In this document: positions 26,755 to 35,822 of the stretch, one piece after another
Position numbering within the stretch: position 1 is the stretch's first letter
How the letters are laid out: the number at the start of each line of letters is the position of its first letter
DNA from: Bryobacterales bacterium
GTDB lineage: Bacteria > Acidobacteriota > Terriglobia > Bryobacterales > Bryobacteraceae
Assembly (NCBI GenBank): GCA_020846745.1
Contig: JADLDI010000101.1
Span: 1 to 54,200 of the forward strand
Direction: 5' to 3'
Length of the DNA stretch: 54,200 nucleotides
The notes under the pieces: model-generated
Databases searched by the model: none
Told to the model about the DNA's origin: nothing
Seen by the model: only the letters and a program-made list of their open reading frames with translations
Made by a program: the position numbers and the translations under genes

Positions 26755-28237
26755 GGCGGAAGACCTTCGCCACCGGCTCGAAGGTCGTGTTTTCGTCCAA
26801 CGGGAAGATTGGACGGCGGCAGCGTGTATGCCCCAGGCTTTTGAGATTGGCGCTGGTCGCGCCGGGCGCATCGACATTCAAGTAACACGCCGCCGGCTGC
26901 TCGAACATATGCGGCTGGCAGTGGGGCGATTTCACAACCACGGTATCGAACGTTTCAGGGTTCTGGCCCATGGCGTAGAACAACGACCGGTCGTAGAGAC
27001 TTACCGCCTTAGTCGTCACCGTGAACATATAGTTACGGCATTCGAGTAACGTGGAAGGTCCGCCGTCCCAGATACTGCCGTGCGATTCGTTGCGGAACTT
27101 ACCGTCGAACAACAGGCGGACCGTGCAGTCCATTTCAATAGGCGCGAAGCGCGGGTCGAGCGCGCCGCCCAAGGGCACGCTGATATGCGCGCCGACGCCG
27201 GCCGTAAATGCGGCTTCGACCGCGGGCGGATCGACGAATGGCATCAGGACCGTCCGCGAGTAGCCTTGGCGCAGCATCTCCGCCAGTATCGCGCTCGAGT
27301 CGCCCGATGCACCGGAACTTGTCGCGTCGGCGGCGTCCACCAGCACGGTGTAACCCTTGGCCTGGCTCGCGATGCGGATACCTTCATCGAGCGGCGTTAA
27401 AGGCTGGTGCAGATGCCGGCGCATTGCCCAAAACTCGTTGGCGATCGCGACGGCTTCACGCTCGGCGAGTTCCCGGTCGTCATCCGTGACGAGCAAAACG
27501 TTCGAGCAGAGGTCCGGCACGTCCGTGAAAGGATTGCCGATAAACATTCCACCGCTGAGGCCTTTCGGCCCGTTCTCGACAGCGATGGCGCGCCGCACGC
27601 AGGCGCCCCACTTCCCCGTTGCCGTACGTAACTCGTTGCCGCGGACCAGCGCCGGAATGGCTACCCGCACGGTCACCGGATTCACTTCGCCCTTCAGAAT
27701 ACGCAAAAGCAGCCGGGCGGAACGTTCGCCGGTTTCGAAGAAGTCCACATGGGGATAGGTGTGATACAAGACGACGGCGTTGGAGTGCAGAATGATGCGG
27801 TCTGTCAAAATGCCATGCAGGTCGAGCGAGGTGACGATCGGGGTCCGCTCGCCAACGATTTTACGGGTCTCTTGAAGAAGGTATCCTTCCACGTCGTGCT
27901 CGGTTTGCGCCGCCATTGCCCCATGAAGCGAAAAGTAGATCGCATCGACATCTTTATGTTGGCGAACGGCGGCCAGAAACCCCTCGGCGATCTTCGCGAA
28001 GTCGGCATCGGCCACCGTGCCGCCCGACGTGATGGCGCGGGCACTGAATCCCGGAACCACTTCCACTTCAGGGTGTTGTCGAAACACGGCCAACGCGCCG
28101 CCGGCTTCCGACCCCACGCCGCGGTGCGCATCCAACAGTTCCCGGCCCACGGAAATGGCAAAGTCGTGATACCGGCCGAGGAACGGATTGAAGGACGAGA
28201 TCTCCTGTTTACATTCGTTGATGAGAATACGGGGCAT
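26744..28237 (-). CDS. M81 family metallopeptidase (MlrC-like)
   Basis: A 497-aa protein of the M81/DUF1485 family, whose founding member MlrC degrades linearised microcystin; most members act on unknown small peptides or amides. Visible: the N-terminal NECKQEISSFNP, DAIYFSLHGAM, TSLDLHG with the His/Asp metal-binding part, YHTYPHVDFFETG, and the C-terminal domain ending LDENTTFEP. No signal peptide is seen, so the product is cytoplasmic. It overlaps the MFS gene downstream by 11 bp and follows a sialidase gene by about 60 bp on the same strand. A catabolic role for an imported compound is inferred from this arrangement. Confidence 0.9.
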   Translation of the reverse strand: MPRILINECKQEISSFNPFLGRYHDFAISVGRELLDAHRGVGSEAGGALAVFRQHPEVEVVPGFSARAITSGGTVADADFAKIAEGFLAAVRQHKDVDAIYFSLHGAMAAQTEHDVEGYLLQETRKIVGERTPIVTSLDLHGILTDRIILHSNAVVLYHTYPHVDFFETGERSARLLLRILKGEVNPVTVRVAIPALVRGNELRTATGKWGACVRRAIAVENGPKGLSGGMFIGNPFTDVPDLCSNVLLVTDDDRELAEREAVAIANEFWAMRRHLHQPLTPLDEGIRIASQAKGYTVLVDAADATSSGASGDSSAILAEMLRQGYSRTVLMPFVDPPAVEAAFTAGVGAHISVPLGGALDPRFAPIEMDCTVRLLFDGKFRNESHGSIWDGGPSTLLECRNYMFTVTTKAVSLYDRSLFYAMGQNPETFDTVVVKSPHCQPHMFEQPAACYLNVDAPGATSANLKSLGHTRCRRPIFPLDENTTFEPVAKVFRRGR

Positions 28238-28298
28238 TCCGAGATAGCATACGCGATCCGGCGCCCCGTTGTTTTTGCGGTGCCCGATTTATTGAATG

Positions 28299-29456
28299 TT
28301 AGTAAGAGAGCAGAGTGGCGGCGATATGGCGTAACCCATCGGAGTGATTGAAGTAGTAGGTGGCCAGAATACGGCGGTTGGGCAGCGCCACCGCCCAAGG
28401 GTAACCGAGGTCGCGCGTGCCGCCGTCGTCGCGAATCGTAAATTCGGCGGCCGTGGCGAAGTTCGTGCATTCGGGGTCGAGAATGCGGGCGCGGATGCCG
28501 TAAGGCTGGTGCCTGTAACCGTAGACCAGAAAGACGGAGTTATCGGCCAGACGAATGGCGTGATGCGGATGCCCTTGCCAGCCGGCGTCCTGATAGGGTT
28601 CGAACGATTTACCCCCATCGCGCGATCGCGCCACCACCGTGTGATCGTTCAACCCGTCGGTGCGGATGAACGCAACCAGATCGCCCTTGGGAGTTTCGTA
28701 AATCGAGGTTTCGTTGAACTGCGCAGTCGCATCGGTGGCGACAGGGCAGGAGTATTTCCAGGTTTGCCCACGATCGGACGAGATCATCAGGTGGACATCC
28801 GTCTTCGCTCGTTCGCCCTTTCTGGGATAGGCAATCACCCAGTACAGCCGGCCATCGCGCCCCTGGCACATGGCGCCGCGGTTGTAAGTGGGCAGCGGCT
28901 GGTCGAATAAGTTACGTACCGTCCGGTCTGGCACCGGAGCGGGATAGTATGGGCCTTTCCACGTCCTGGCGCCGTCGTCGGAACGGACGACGAAACCGCC
29001 CTGGAACCCATACTGTCCGGCGACATAGACGTTCGGATTCGGCGCTTCAGACGTCTTGGAAAGCAGGGTCCAGAGATAACTGGTACAGACGATGGACCCA
29101 TCGCGGAGTTGAACAATGCATGGGTCCTGGGAACCGCCCCAAGGGTGGGCATAGATAAGTTCAGGTTCTGAGGTCCAGGTTTCGCCATTGTCTTTTGACC
29201 GCACGAGCACAAGATAGCTATTCGCGTCCGTATGCGAGTAACCCTTGATGCCGATCTGGCGCCGGTTCGGGGCCCGGCGAAACGCCGTAATCAACTCTCC
29301 ATCGGGGCGGCGAACAATCGACGGGAACGAACAGTAGTACATGTCGTTCTCATAGATCATGACATCTTTGATCTTCTTGAGGCCGGGCGCCGGCGCGGCG
29401 GCCAGAGTCGGAGCGGCGATCGACGACAACGCAAAGGTGCGGCGGGACAAGGACAT
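28299..29456 (-). CDS. Tat-exported sialidase-fold protein (BNR/Asp-box repeats)
   Basis: A 385-aa six-bladed propeller glycosidase-like protein. A Tat leader (MSLSRRTFALSSIAAPTLAA) fixes the start at 29456, with GGAG 4 nt upstream; the longer frame adds unrelated residues. An early RRPDGELITAFRR matches the first Arg region, and four Asp-box-like motifs are visible (SKDNGETW, SDDGARTW, SDRGQTW, SRDGGKSF). Exo-sialidase activity is a family guess; many such proteins act on other sugars or none. It is the first gene of the minus-strand set sialidase-M81-MFS and divergent from an unknown Tat protein. Confidence 0.88.
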   Translation of the reverse strand: MSLSRRTFALSSIAAPTLAAAPAPGLKKIKDVMIYENDMYYCSFPSIVRRPDGELITAFRRAPNRRQIGIKGYSHTDANSYLVLVRSKDNGETWTSEPELIYAHPWGGSQDPCIVQLRDGSIVCTSYLWTLLSKTSEAPNPNVYVAGQYGFQGGFVVRSDDGARTWKGPYYPAPVPDRTVRNLFDQPLPTYNRGAMCQGRDGRLYWVIAYPRKGERAKTDVHLMISSDRGQTWKYSCPVATDATAQFNETSIYETPKGDLVAFIRTDGLNDHTVVARSRDGGKSFEPYQDAGWQGHPHHAIRLADNSVFLVYGYRHQPYGIRARILDPECTNFATAAEFTIRDDGGTRDLGYPWAVALPNRRILATYYFNHSDGLRHIAATLLSY

Positions 29457-29523
29457 AGAACTCCGGTGAGTATACCTTAACGGGAAACGGCTGGGGTGTC
29501 GATCTGATAGTCTCATCTGAGGC

Positions 29524-30768
29524 ATGCATAGACGTACATTTCTCGGCGCGAGCGCCGCCGCTTCTTCCACTGCTTCTGCCGCGACGGCCACCCAGGGCGC
29601 ACCCAAGAAGATCGCCGCCATTATTACGGAGTATTGGCTCGGATCGCACGCCGATGTCGTGGTCGGCAAGTATCTCGAAGGCTACAACCAGGACGACCAG
29701 CCCCCGTATCCGCGGTCGAAAGTGGTCTCGATGTTCCTGGAGCATTTCCCCAAACGCGACATGTCGCGTTCGCAATCGAAGAAGTACAACGTGCCGATCT
29801 ATCGCACGGTGAGCGAAGCGCTCTGCCTCGGCGGCGACAAGTTGGCCGTCGATGGCGTGCTGCTGATCGGCGAGCATGGCGACTATCCGGTGAACGATAA
29901 GGAACAGACGCTTTATCCGCGCTTCGATATGTTCCTGAAGATCACCGATGTGTTTCGCCAAAGCGGCCGGGCGGTCCCGGTGTTCAACGACAAGCACCTG
30001 TCGTGGAGTTGGCGCCAGGCTAAGCGGATGGTGGAGATTTCGAAGGAACTGAAGTTCCCGATGCTGGCCGGATCGTCGGCGCCGGTAGCGTTTCGCGTGC
30101 CGAACGTCGACACGCCGTTTGGAATTGCGCAGAAACACGCGGTCGCGATTTCCTACAGCGGCCTGGATATTTACGGCTTCCATGTGCTGGAAGCGCTGCA
30201 GGTGATGACGGAACGCCGCAAGGGCGGCGAAACGGGCGTCCGGTCCGTACAGTGCCTGGAAGGCGACGCCTGCTGGAACTTTGTGCAAGAGAACGGCTGG
30301 GCGAAGCGGCTGTTCGATGAGGCGCTCTCGCGCAGCGCCACCCGCAAGCAGGGCGACATGAAAACGCTCGCGAAAAAGCCCGCGGTGTTCGTCGTCGATT
30401 ACAACGACGGGCTGAAAGGCGCGGCGTTCCTGTTGACCGGAATTGTCGAAGACTTCACGGTGGCCGTTGATGTCGACGGGCAGGCCAAGCCGGTGTCGAC
30501 TTTGATGAAGTTACAGGAACGGCGTCCGCATCATCACTTCGGGTGCCTGGTGAAGAACATCGAGATCATGTTCGAAACCGGCAAAGCTCCCTATCCGGTC
30601 GAGCGGACCATGCTGACCAGCGGCATTCTCGATTTCGCGCTCGAGTCGCGCATCCAGGGATACAAAAAGCTCGATACGCCCGAGTTGGCTAAGGTGCGTT
30701 ACCAGACGCCGAACGCGTCACACTACTGCGTGAAGGGTTGGGGGCCCGACGGGAAACGGCTGGATTAG
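29524..30768 (+). CDS. Tat-exported protein of unknown function
   Basis: A 414-aa product that starts with a short twin-arginine leader (MHRRTFLGASAAASS). The mature part begins with KKIAAIITEYWLGSHADVV, reminiscent of a Rossmann-like strand, and has many charged and aromatic residues. It includes a possible His/Asp-rich stretch (RRPHHHFGC) and two or three Cys. I do not recognise the family; homologues probably occur in Planctomycetes and Acidobacteria. It is divergent from the sialidase with 67 bp between, so it may share that substrate context. The last 80 bp overlap the convergent kinase-like gene. Confidence 0.75.
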   Translation: MHRRTFLGASAAASSTASAATATQGAPKKIAAIITEYWLGSHADVVVGKYLEGYNQDDQPPYPRSKVVSMFLEHFPKRDMSRSQSKKYNVPIYRTVSEALCLGGDKLAVDGVLLIGEHGDYPVNDKEQTLYPRFDMFLKITDVFRQSGRAVPVFNDKHLSWSWRQAKRMVEISKELKFPMLAGSSAPVAFRVPNVDTPFGIAQKHAVAISYSGLDIYGFHVLEALQVMTERRKGGETGVRSVQCLEGDACWNFVQENGWAKRLFDEALSRSATRKQGDMKTLAKKPAVFVVDYNDGLKGAAFLLTGIVEDFTVAVDVDGQAKPVSTLMKLQERRPHHHFGCLVKNIEIMFETGKAPYPVERTMLTSGILDFALESRIQGYKKLDTPELAKVRYQTPNASHYCVKGWGPDGKRLD

Positions 30769-31534
30769 TTCCGCTCTTTTCCAGAATCTCCACGATCAGG
30801 TCGCGGCGCGCCAGTAAGCCTGCGATCTCTTCGGGCGTAACAAACTCGCCGATCTCGCGTGTCAGGTCGCGTTCGTTCAATCGCTTGATGGCCTTAAGCA
30901 AAGCCGGATCGCACTCGGTGATGGCTTTGGCGTTGCGCAGCGTGGCCGCTTTGCGGAACGCGCGCGTGTGATCGATCATCCAGACGTGCCAGTCTTCGGC
31001 GATCAGGATGTTCTCCTGATTGCGGTCCATGTTGTGGATTAGCTGGTCGAACACGCGAATGGTTGCCATCTGCCGCCGCCAGCGGTCCTTGTCCGGCGGT
31101 TCAATCTTGTTGTCGCGGCGGTACTGCTCGTCCATTTTGATGCCATCGATCCACCACGTGAGCGATCCGGGCTTGCCTTCCACCACTCGCGGCACAGAGG
31201 GCGGCACCATGGCGGACAGCCCGATCATCTTCGCCAACCGCCATCCGGCCACGTTGAATTTCCAGCTATCTTTGAAATCTTTTTCGAAGCTGCCGTCCGT
31301 GCCGTGAAACTCCGCTTTGTAGCGGTCGACCGTCTGCAGGTGCGCCATGTGCTTGCGCTTGCCGTCGTCGAGCATGGCCTTCTGCGACTTCGTGTACCCC
31401 TTTCCGGCATCGCTGATTTCAACCACGCGGGCCGTTTTGAGAAACTTCTCCTGGTCCGGGATCGACCACTTGGAGTCGTCCGCGCATACCGCGGCAAGCG
31501 CGGTTATGAGTAGCGAAGCGAGTACCTTCCGCAC
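30689..31534 (-). CDS. Secreted kinase-fold protein (PI3/4-kinase or Fam20C-like motifs)
   Basis: A 281-aa protein with a signal peptide (MRKVLASLLITALAAVCA). Motifs resemble a minimal atypical kinase: a possible ATP-binding Lys in RYKAEFHG (about 73), then VPPSVPR, and a catalytic HNMDRNQENILI with Asp170, Arg171 and Asn175, followed by VWMIDHTRAF with metal-binding Asp188. The order DRxxxN..DH is that of PI3/4-kinase-like and Fam20C-like enzymes, not of Ser/Thr kinases of the Hanks type. Substrate and activity are unknown. The C-terminal 26 codons overlap the end of the opposite gene. Confidence 0.7.
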   Translation of the reverse strand: MRKVLASLLITALAAVCADDSKWSIPDQEKFLKTARVVEISDAGKGYTKSQKAMLDDGKRKHMAHLQTVDRYKAEFHGTDGSFEKDFKDSWKFNVAGWRLAKMIGLSAMVPPSVPRVVEGKPGSLTWWIDGIKMDEQYRRDNKIEPPDKDRWRRQMATIRVFDQLIHNMDRNQENILIAEDWHVWMIDHTRAFRKAATLRNAKAITECDPALLKAIKRLNERDLTREIGEFVTPEEIAGLLARRDLIVEILEKSGTNPAVSRRAPNPSRSSVTRSASGNAP

Positions 31535-31568
31535 ATCCCGTTGACCACTCCATGGTGGCTTTGGTTAC

Positions 31569-31585
31569 AAGCGCCGGGGGCGCTT
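31569..31585. promoter_or_regulatory. Short GC hairpin before the LysM gene
   Basis: AAGCGCC pairs with GGCGCTT around a GGG loop, 53 bp before the LysM start and 35 bp upstream of the kinase-like gene's own start on the other strand. It may be an operator or a leader stem. There is no U-tract, so a terminator is unlikely. Confidence 0.3.
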
Positions 31586-31637
31586 ACCTGGCAACAATCC
31601 CAAACCATACGCTCTCTACGGGAAAGGAGCATCACTT

Positions 31638-32084
31638 ATGGCAGACGATCAACGCCTTCAGCAATTGAAAACGAAATATCAGTCGGCGCTGAATATGATT
31701 CAGCAACAGGGAGTCCGGCTACAGAACCTTCACGTAGAGAACGGCAAGCTGTTCATCCGCGGAGAAGCGCCGTCGCACGATGCCAAGAATCGTGTGTGGG
31801 ACCAGATCAAACTGGTCGACCCGTCTTACTCCGACCTCACGGCCGACATCACCGTGGCGGCAGGCGCGCAGGAGCCGCAGCCCGCGGTGGCGAAGGCCGC
31901 AGCCGCGGGCGCGGACGATAGCCATAGCCAGACCTATGTCGTGAAATCCGGAGACACGCTTTCCAAGATTGCCCAACAGCTCTACGGAAGCGCGCAGGAC
32001 TACATGAAGATCTTCAACGCCAATCGCGACAAATTGAACGATCCGAATAAGATATATCCCGGCCAGACCCTCAACATTCCGTAG
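31638..32084 (+). CDS. BON-LysM peptidoglycan-associated protein
   Basis: A 148-aa small protein with no signal peptide. Residues 1-75 look like a BON-type domain (VENGKLFIRGEAPSHDAKNRV). An Ala/Pro linker follows, and then a complete LysM module (YVVKSGDTLSKIAQQLYG, NPNKIYPGQTLNIP). The arrangement matches YgaU/LysM-BON proteins that respond to envelope or osmotic stress in other bacteria. GGAAAGGAG at 31620-31628 gives a strong start at ATG 31638. It is a single gene on the plus strand facing the cox operon end. Confidence 0.9.
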   Translation: MADDQRLQQLKTKYQSALNMIQQQGVRLQNLHVENGKLFIRGEAPSHDAKNRVWDQIKLVDPSYSDLTADITVAAGAQEPQPAVAKAAAAGADDSHSQTYVVKSGDTLSKIAQQLYGSAQDYMKIFNANRDKLNDPNKIYPGQTLNIP

Positions 32085-32090
32085 CGGAAA

Positions 32091-32420
32091 TCAATTACAA
32101 GGGTCAAAAATGATATTGGCCATTTCCATCAGCAGCAGAAAGAGAGCGGCCAGGGCGTTGACGCCCAGGCTAAGTCCGGCCAGGAAGTAGTCCCGATGCT
32201 CAACCAACGCCGCCTCGTTCTGCTGCTGCGGCGTCGCCGCCGCTCGGGCTTGCCGGCTCAAGTAACTCGTCGCAAGCACCGTTAGCAGAGCCGCGATTGT
32301 CGTAGCGTGCAGCGCCGCCTGCCAATGGAAATAACACGCAAACGGAACAAGGGCGAACTTCGCTTCCATTGCCGCCAGTGCAACCATCGGGCCGATGACG
32401 ATTTCGATGACGCGCTTCAT
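32091..32420 (-). CDS. Small membrane subunit at the end of the cytochrome oxidase operon
   Basis: A 109-aa protein with about three hydrophobic segments (IGPMVALAAMEAKFALVPF, ALLTVLATSYL, LFLLLMEMANIIF). Its start ATG 32420 is in a 4-bp ATGA overlap with the coxC stop. It is not recognisable as a standard subunit IV but is in that genetic position; an accessory subunit of the caa3-type oxidase is the simplest reading. Confidence 0.7.
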   Translation of the reverse strand: MKRVIEIVIGPMVALAAMEAKFALVPFACYFHWQAALHATTIAALLTVLATSYLSRQARAAATPQQQNEAALVEHRDYFLAGLSLGVNALAALFLLLMEMANIIFDPCN

Positions 32421-33016
32421 AAGATCCTCGGGCCCAGGTAGACGATGCCGTAAGTCAGTACTCCAATCAGCACAACAAATACCCAATACACTTCGTCGAC
32501 ATTCAAGCCTAACTTCACGCGCTGATCTTTGTAGCCCCCGTGTGCCAGGGACAACAGGATCATCGTTTCGACATTCGCCGCCGCCAGGTGAACTGTGTGC
32601 ATGCCCATGGTGAGCCACACGATCGATCCGTAGAGATGCGTGTACCACCGGAACTCGAAATCCGACATCAGATATAGCTGGATGATAAGCGCAACGAAGC
32701 CCATCGCCACGCTTATCCAGCCGCCGATGTAAGTCATTCTCCAGTCGCCACGCATGACGGCTTTGTCCCCGATGTGCATCGGGACGATGCTCGCCAACAG
32801 GATCAGACAGTTGATTCCCGGCAAAACCAGGCTGTGCGACGATGCGCCGGGTGGCGGCCAATGCGTAAACTGCAGGCGTATATAGAAATACGCAGCGAAC
32901 AACAGCAGCAACCCGACCGACTCAATCGCCACCATGATGAACTGGCCCATCCACAATGGAGCCGGTTCGTTCCAGGCATGATCGGGCAGTGCGGCGGCGT
33001 CCACCCGTGTGCTCAT
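32417..33016 (-). CDS. coxC: Cytochrome c oxidase subunit III
   Basis: A 199-aa haem-copper oxidase subunit III with about five membrane helices (GQFIMVAIESVGLLLLFAAYF, WISVAMGFVALIIQLYLM, the conserved TMGMHTVHL and WVFVVLIGVLTYGIVYL). ATG 33016 is in an ATGA overlap with the coxA stop. It is shorter than mitochondrial-type subunit III, as expected for caa3-type bacterial enzymes. It follows CoxA and precedes a small membrane protein, all in the same overlapping operon. Confidence 0.9.
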   Translation of the reverse strand: MSTRVDAAALPDHAWNEPAPLWMGQFIMVAIESVGLLLLFAAYFYIRLQFTHWPPPGASSHSLVLPGINCLILLASIVPMHIGDKAVMRGDWRMTYIGGWISVAMGFVALIIQLYLMSDFEFRWYTHLYGSIVWLTMGMHTVHLAAANVETMILLSLAHGGYKDQRVKLGLNVDEVYWVFVVLIGVLTYGIVYLGPRIL

Positions 33017-34893
33017 CCGCGTTTCCCCCTCGGCCACAGCCACAAAGTAAGTGGAATTCCGGTTAACACTCCGATCGGGTAGATAAGGATCGGTTGAAAG
33101 ATACTGCTAACCAGCCCGATGCCTCCGACGACGGCCGTAACAAAAGGCCAAACTGTCGGTCCAGGCATTCGATACCGATGGTGCGGAGTGGCGTCCAAAT
33201 CGGTGGTTGTGAGGACCTCGCGATAATCGGTGCTCAGCCCGGCGACACCGCCCAAACCAGCCGGGTCCCACAACGGATACCGGCTTGACACCACCGGCGG
33301 TTCCACCCAGTTGTAACTGGCAGGCGGCGAAGTCGTGCTCCACTCCAGAGAATCGGCGCCCCATGGATTGTTTCCAGCCACCTCGCCGCGTGTGCGGCTG
33401 CGGAACACGTTATACAGGAACACGCCGCCGCCCGTTGCGAGAATCAGCGCGCCGATCGTGGCCGCCAGGTTATAACCTTCCCACCCGAGGCCGGGCTGAT
33501 ACGTATACACACGCCGCGGCATTCCGTGCATGCCAAGGATGTGCAGCGGAAAGAAGGTTAAGTGAAATCCGACAAACACCAGCGCAAAGTTGATTCTTCC
33601 CAACGATTCGCTCAGCTTGCGCCCGGTCATCTTCGGATACCAGTGATAGACGGCGCCTAGCAGCGGGAAAACCGCTCCGCCGATCAGCGTGTAATGAAAG
33701 TGGGCCACGATGAAGTAAGTGTCGTGCACCTGCGTGTCGAAGGGAATCGACGCGATCATCACGCCTGTCAGTCCGCCGGCGATGAATGTCGAAAAGAATC
33801 CCAGCGCGAACAGAAATGCGGTATCCACCCTGATTCGCGCGCCCCACAACGAAGCGATCCAGCAGAAGATCTGCACACCCGTCGGTATGGCGATCACCAT
33901 ACTGGCCGCGGTGAAGTAACTCTCGCCTAACTGCGGCAGGCCGGTGGTGAACATGTGATGCACCCACAAGCCGAAGCCCAGAAAGGCCGTTGCGATCAGC
34001 GAAAGCACTAATGGCGTATATCCGACAATAGGCCGGTGCGTGGAGGCGAGGATGATGTGCGAGATCATTCCCAGCGCCGGAACAAAGATCAGGTAAACCT
34101 CCGGATGGCCGAAGAACCAGAAGAGGTGCTGCCACAAAAGCGGGTCGCCGCGTTCGAACGGATTGAAGAAGTGCGTGCCCACCGACCGGTCCATCAGAAG
34201 CATGGTGCTGGCCACCATCACGGCGGGCATCGCGAACACCACCATCCACGACTGTACGAACATCGCCCAGGCAAACAGCGGTATTCGATGGGCGGCCATG
34301 CCGGGCGCGCGCAGTTTCATAATCGTCACGATCAGCTCCACCGCTACCGCAAGCGTAGATATCTCGGTGAACGTGATCATCTGCGCCCAGATATCGATAC
34401 GCTTTCCCGGCGAGTAACTCGGCCCCGAAAGCGGCACATAAGAAAACCATCCTGCCTCCGGTCCTGTATTCAGGAAGAACCCCGCATAAAGCAGCAAGCC
34501 GCCGAACAGGAACATCCAGTAACTGAAGTTCATCAAACGGGGAAAGGCGATATTTCGCGTCCCTACCAGCAACGGAACCAGATATAGTCCCATCCCCTCC
34601 ATCACCGGTACCGCGAACAGGAACATCATGGTGGTGCCGTGGGTCGAGAATACCTGGTTGTACAGGTCCGGGTTCAGTAAATGGTTGTCGGGCACCGCCA
34701 GTTGCAAGCGCATGGCTAACGCTTCCAACCCGCCGAGTATCAGGAATACAAATGCCGTGACAATGTAGCGCAGGCCGATCGCCTTATGTTCCACATGCGT
34801 GAACCAGCCGAAGAAACCGCCGGGCGATAGCCACACAGCGTCTAATTTCTGTTGGTCCGATATCTGTGGCGGTGTTGCGGCAACCGTGCTCAT
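33013..34893 (-). CDS. coxA: Cytochrome c oxidase subunit I (A1-type haem-copper oxidase)
   Basis: A 626-aa protein, the catalytic subunit reducing O2 to water and pumping protons. Visible: His85 for the low-spin haem (STHGTTMM), the Cu-B/His-Tyr motif GHPEVY with His263, Glu265 and Tyr267, His312/His313 for Cu-B, and HFHYTLIGG for the two axial haem ligands. The presence of GHPEVY with Glu places it in subfamily A1. The start ATG 34893 overlaps the coxB stop by ATGA. A long C-terminal extension with one or two extra helices ends in LWLWPRGKRG. It is the central gene of the operon with coxB and the XoxF dehydrogenase. Confidence 0.96.
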   Translation of the reverse strand: MSTVAATPPQISDQQKLDAVWLSPGGFFGWFTHVEHKAIGLRYIVTAFVFLILGGLEALAMRLQLAVPDNHLLNPDLYNQVFSTHGTTMMFLFAVPVMEGMGLYLVPLLVGTRNIAFPRLMNFSYWMFLFGGLLLYAGFFLNTGPEAGWFSYVPLSGPSYSPGKRIDIWAQMITFTEISTLAVAVELIVTIMKLRAPGMAAHRIPLFAWAMFVQSWMVVFAMPAVMVASTMLLMDRSVGTHFFNPFERGDPLLWQHLFWFFGHPEVYLIFVPALGMISHIILASTHRPIVGYTPLVLSLIATAFLGFGLWVHHMFTTGLPQLGESYFTAASMVIAIPTGVQIFCWIASLWGARIRVDTAFLFALGFFSTFIAGGLTGVMIASIPFDTQVHDTYFIVAHFHYTLIGGAVFPLLGAVYHWYPKMTGRKLSESLGRINFALVFVGFHLTFFPLHILGMHGMPRRVYTYQPGLGWEGYNLAATIGALILATGGGVFLYNVFRSRTRGEVAGNNPWGADSLEWSTTSPPASYNWVEPPVVSSRYPLWDPAGLGGVAGLSTDYREVLTTTDLDATPHHRYRMPGPTVWPFVTAVVGGIGLVSSIFQPILIYPIGVLTGIPLTLWLWPRGKRG

Positions 34894-35822
34894 TTCAAGC
34901 TCTCGAGGTAAGTGGCCAGGGCGTTCAGGTCGTTGTCGGGAACGCGTATGGGGGGCATACGGGTGCCGGGTTTGTAGTGCTGTGAATCGCGGATCCAGTT
35001 GATCAGCGAAGCGCGGTCGTTGCGCATCGTCAGCGCTCCCAGGCTTTGGCGCGAGCCGATGTGCGTCAGATCGGGCCCGGTGGACCCAAAAGCCGGAATG
35101 CCGCGGATCGCATGGCAGAACATGCACGCTTGCGATAGAAAAACCTGTTTTCCGCGTTGCGCCACGGCGTCAAAAGACTCGACGGCCGGTTTACGTTCGT
35201 TCTCCAGCCACTTCTGAAACTCGCCAGGTTCGTGCGCAATTACCAGAAAGCCCATGTGCGCGTGCTGATACCCGCAGAACTCCGCGCACTGTCCCCGATA
35301 AACGCCGGGCTTGTCTGCCTGCAACCACGTCATTGTCACGCGGCTCGGGATTAGATCGCGCTTTCCACCCAGGTTCGGCGCCCAAAAGCTATGGATCACA
35401 TCGACAGACCGTAAGTCGAGCTTGATTCTGCGTCCTGCCGGGATGTGTAACTCATTCGCGGTCACAACCGCCAGTCGAGCTTCGGGATTGGGGTAGTAAA
35501 CCTCCCACCACCATTGCTGACCGGTGACGCTGACCGGAATACCTTCCATTGCATGCGAGTCGGCAATGGCGTGGCCGGTCGTATAACTCGCAAACGCTAA
35601 CGATGTTAGGATGGCGGCCGTAAGTCCGGTGGCAATCGCGACGTTCCTGTTCTTCGCCGCGCGGTTCTCAGCCGCCGGTTCAGCCGCATTCCGCCGGCGG
35701 ATTACGGCATAGGCAAGCGCTCCGACCGTCAACACATAGACGGCGGCGGCCACGGCGAAGAGGACCCACCATAACTGAACGATCCACTGCGCAACGGGAC
35801 CTGCGGGCGAAAGTATATTCAT
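34890..35822 (-). CDS. coxB: Cytochrome c oxidase subunit II with fused cytochrome c (caa3 type)
   Basis: A 310-aa protein. Two N-terminal membrane helices are followed by a CuA cupredoxin domain with ligands visible: His144, Cys179, Glu181, Cys183, His187 and Met190 (CAEFCGYQHAHM). A covalent haem-c domain follows with CMFCH at 233-237 and a likely Met ligand in TRMPPIRVP. The fused cytochrome means electrons can enter from a lipoprotein or membrane donor. Start ATG 35822 overlaps the upstream cytochrome stop (ATGA). Confidence 0.96.
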   Translation of the reverse strand: MNILSPAGPVAQWIVQLWWVLFAVAAAVYVLTVGALAYAVIRRRNAAEPAAENRAAKNRNVAIATGLTAAILTSLAFASYTTGHAIADSHAMEGIPVSVTGQQWWWEVYYPNPEARLAVVTANELHIPAGRRIKLDLRSVDVIHSFWAPNLGGKRDLIPSRVTMTWLQADKPGVYRGQCAEFCGYQHAHMGFLVIAHEPGEFQKWLENERKPAVESFDAVAQRGKQVFLSQACMFCHAIRGIPAFGSTGPDLTHIGSRQSLGALTMRNDRASLINWIRDSQHYKPGTRMPPIRVPDNDLNALATYLESLK

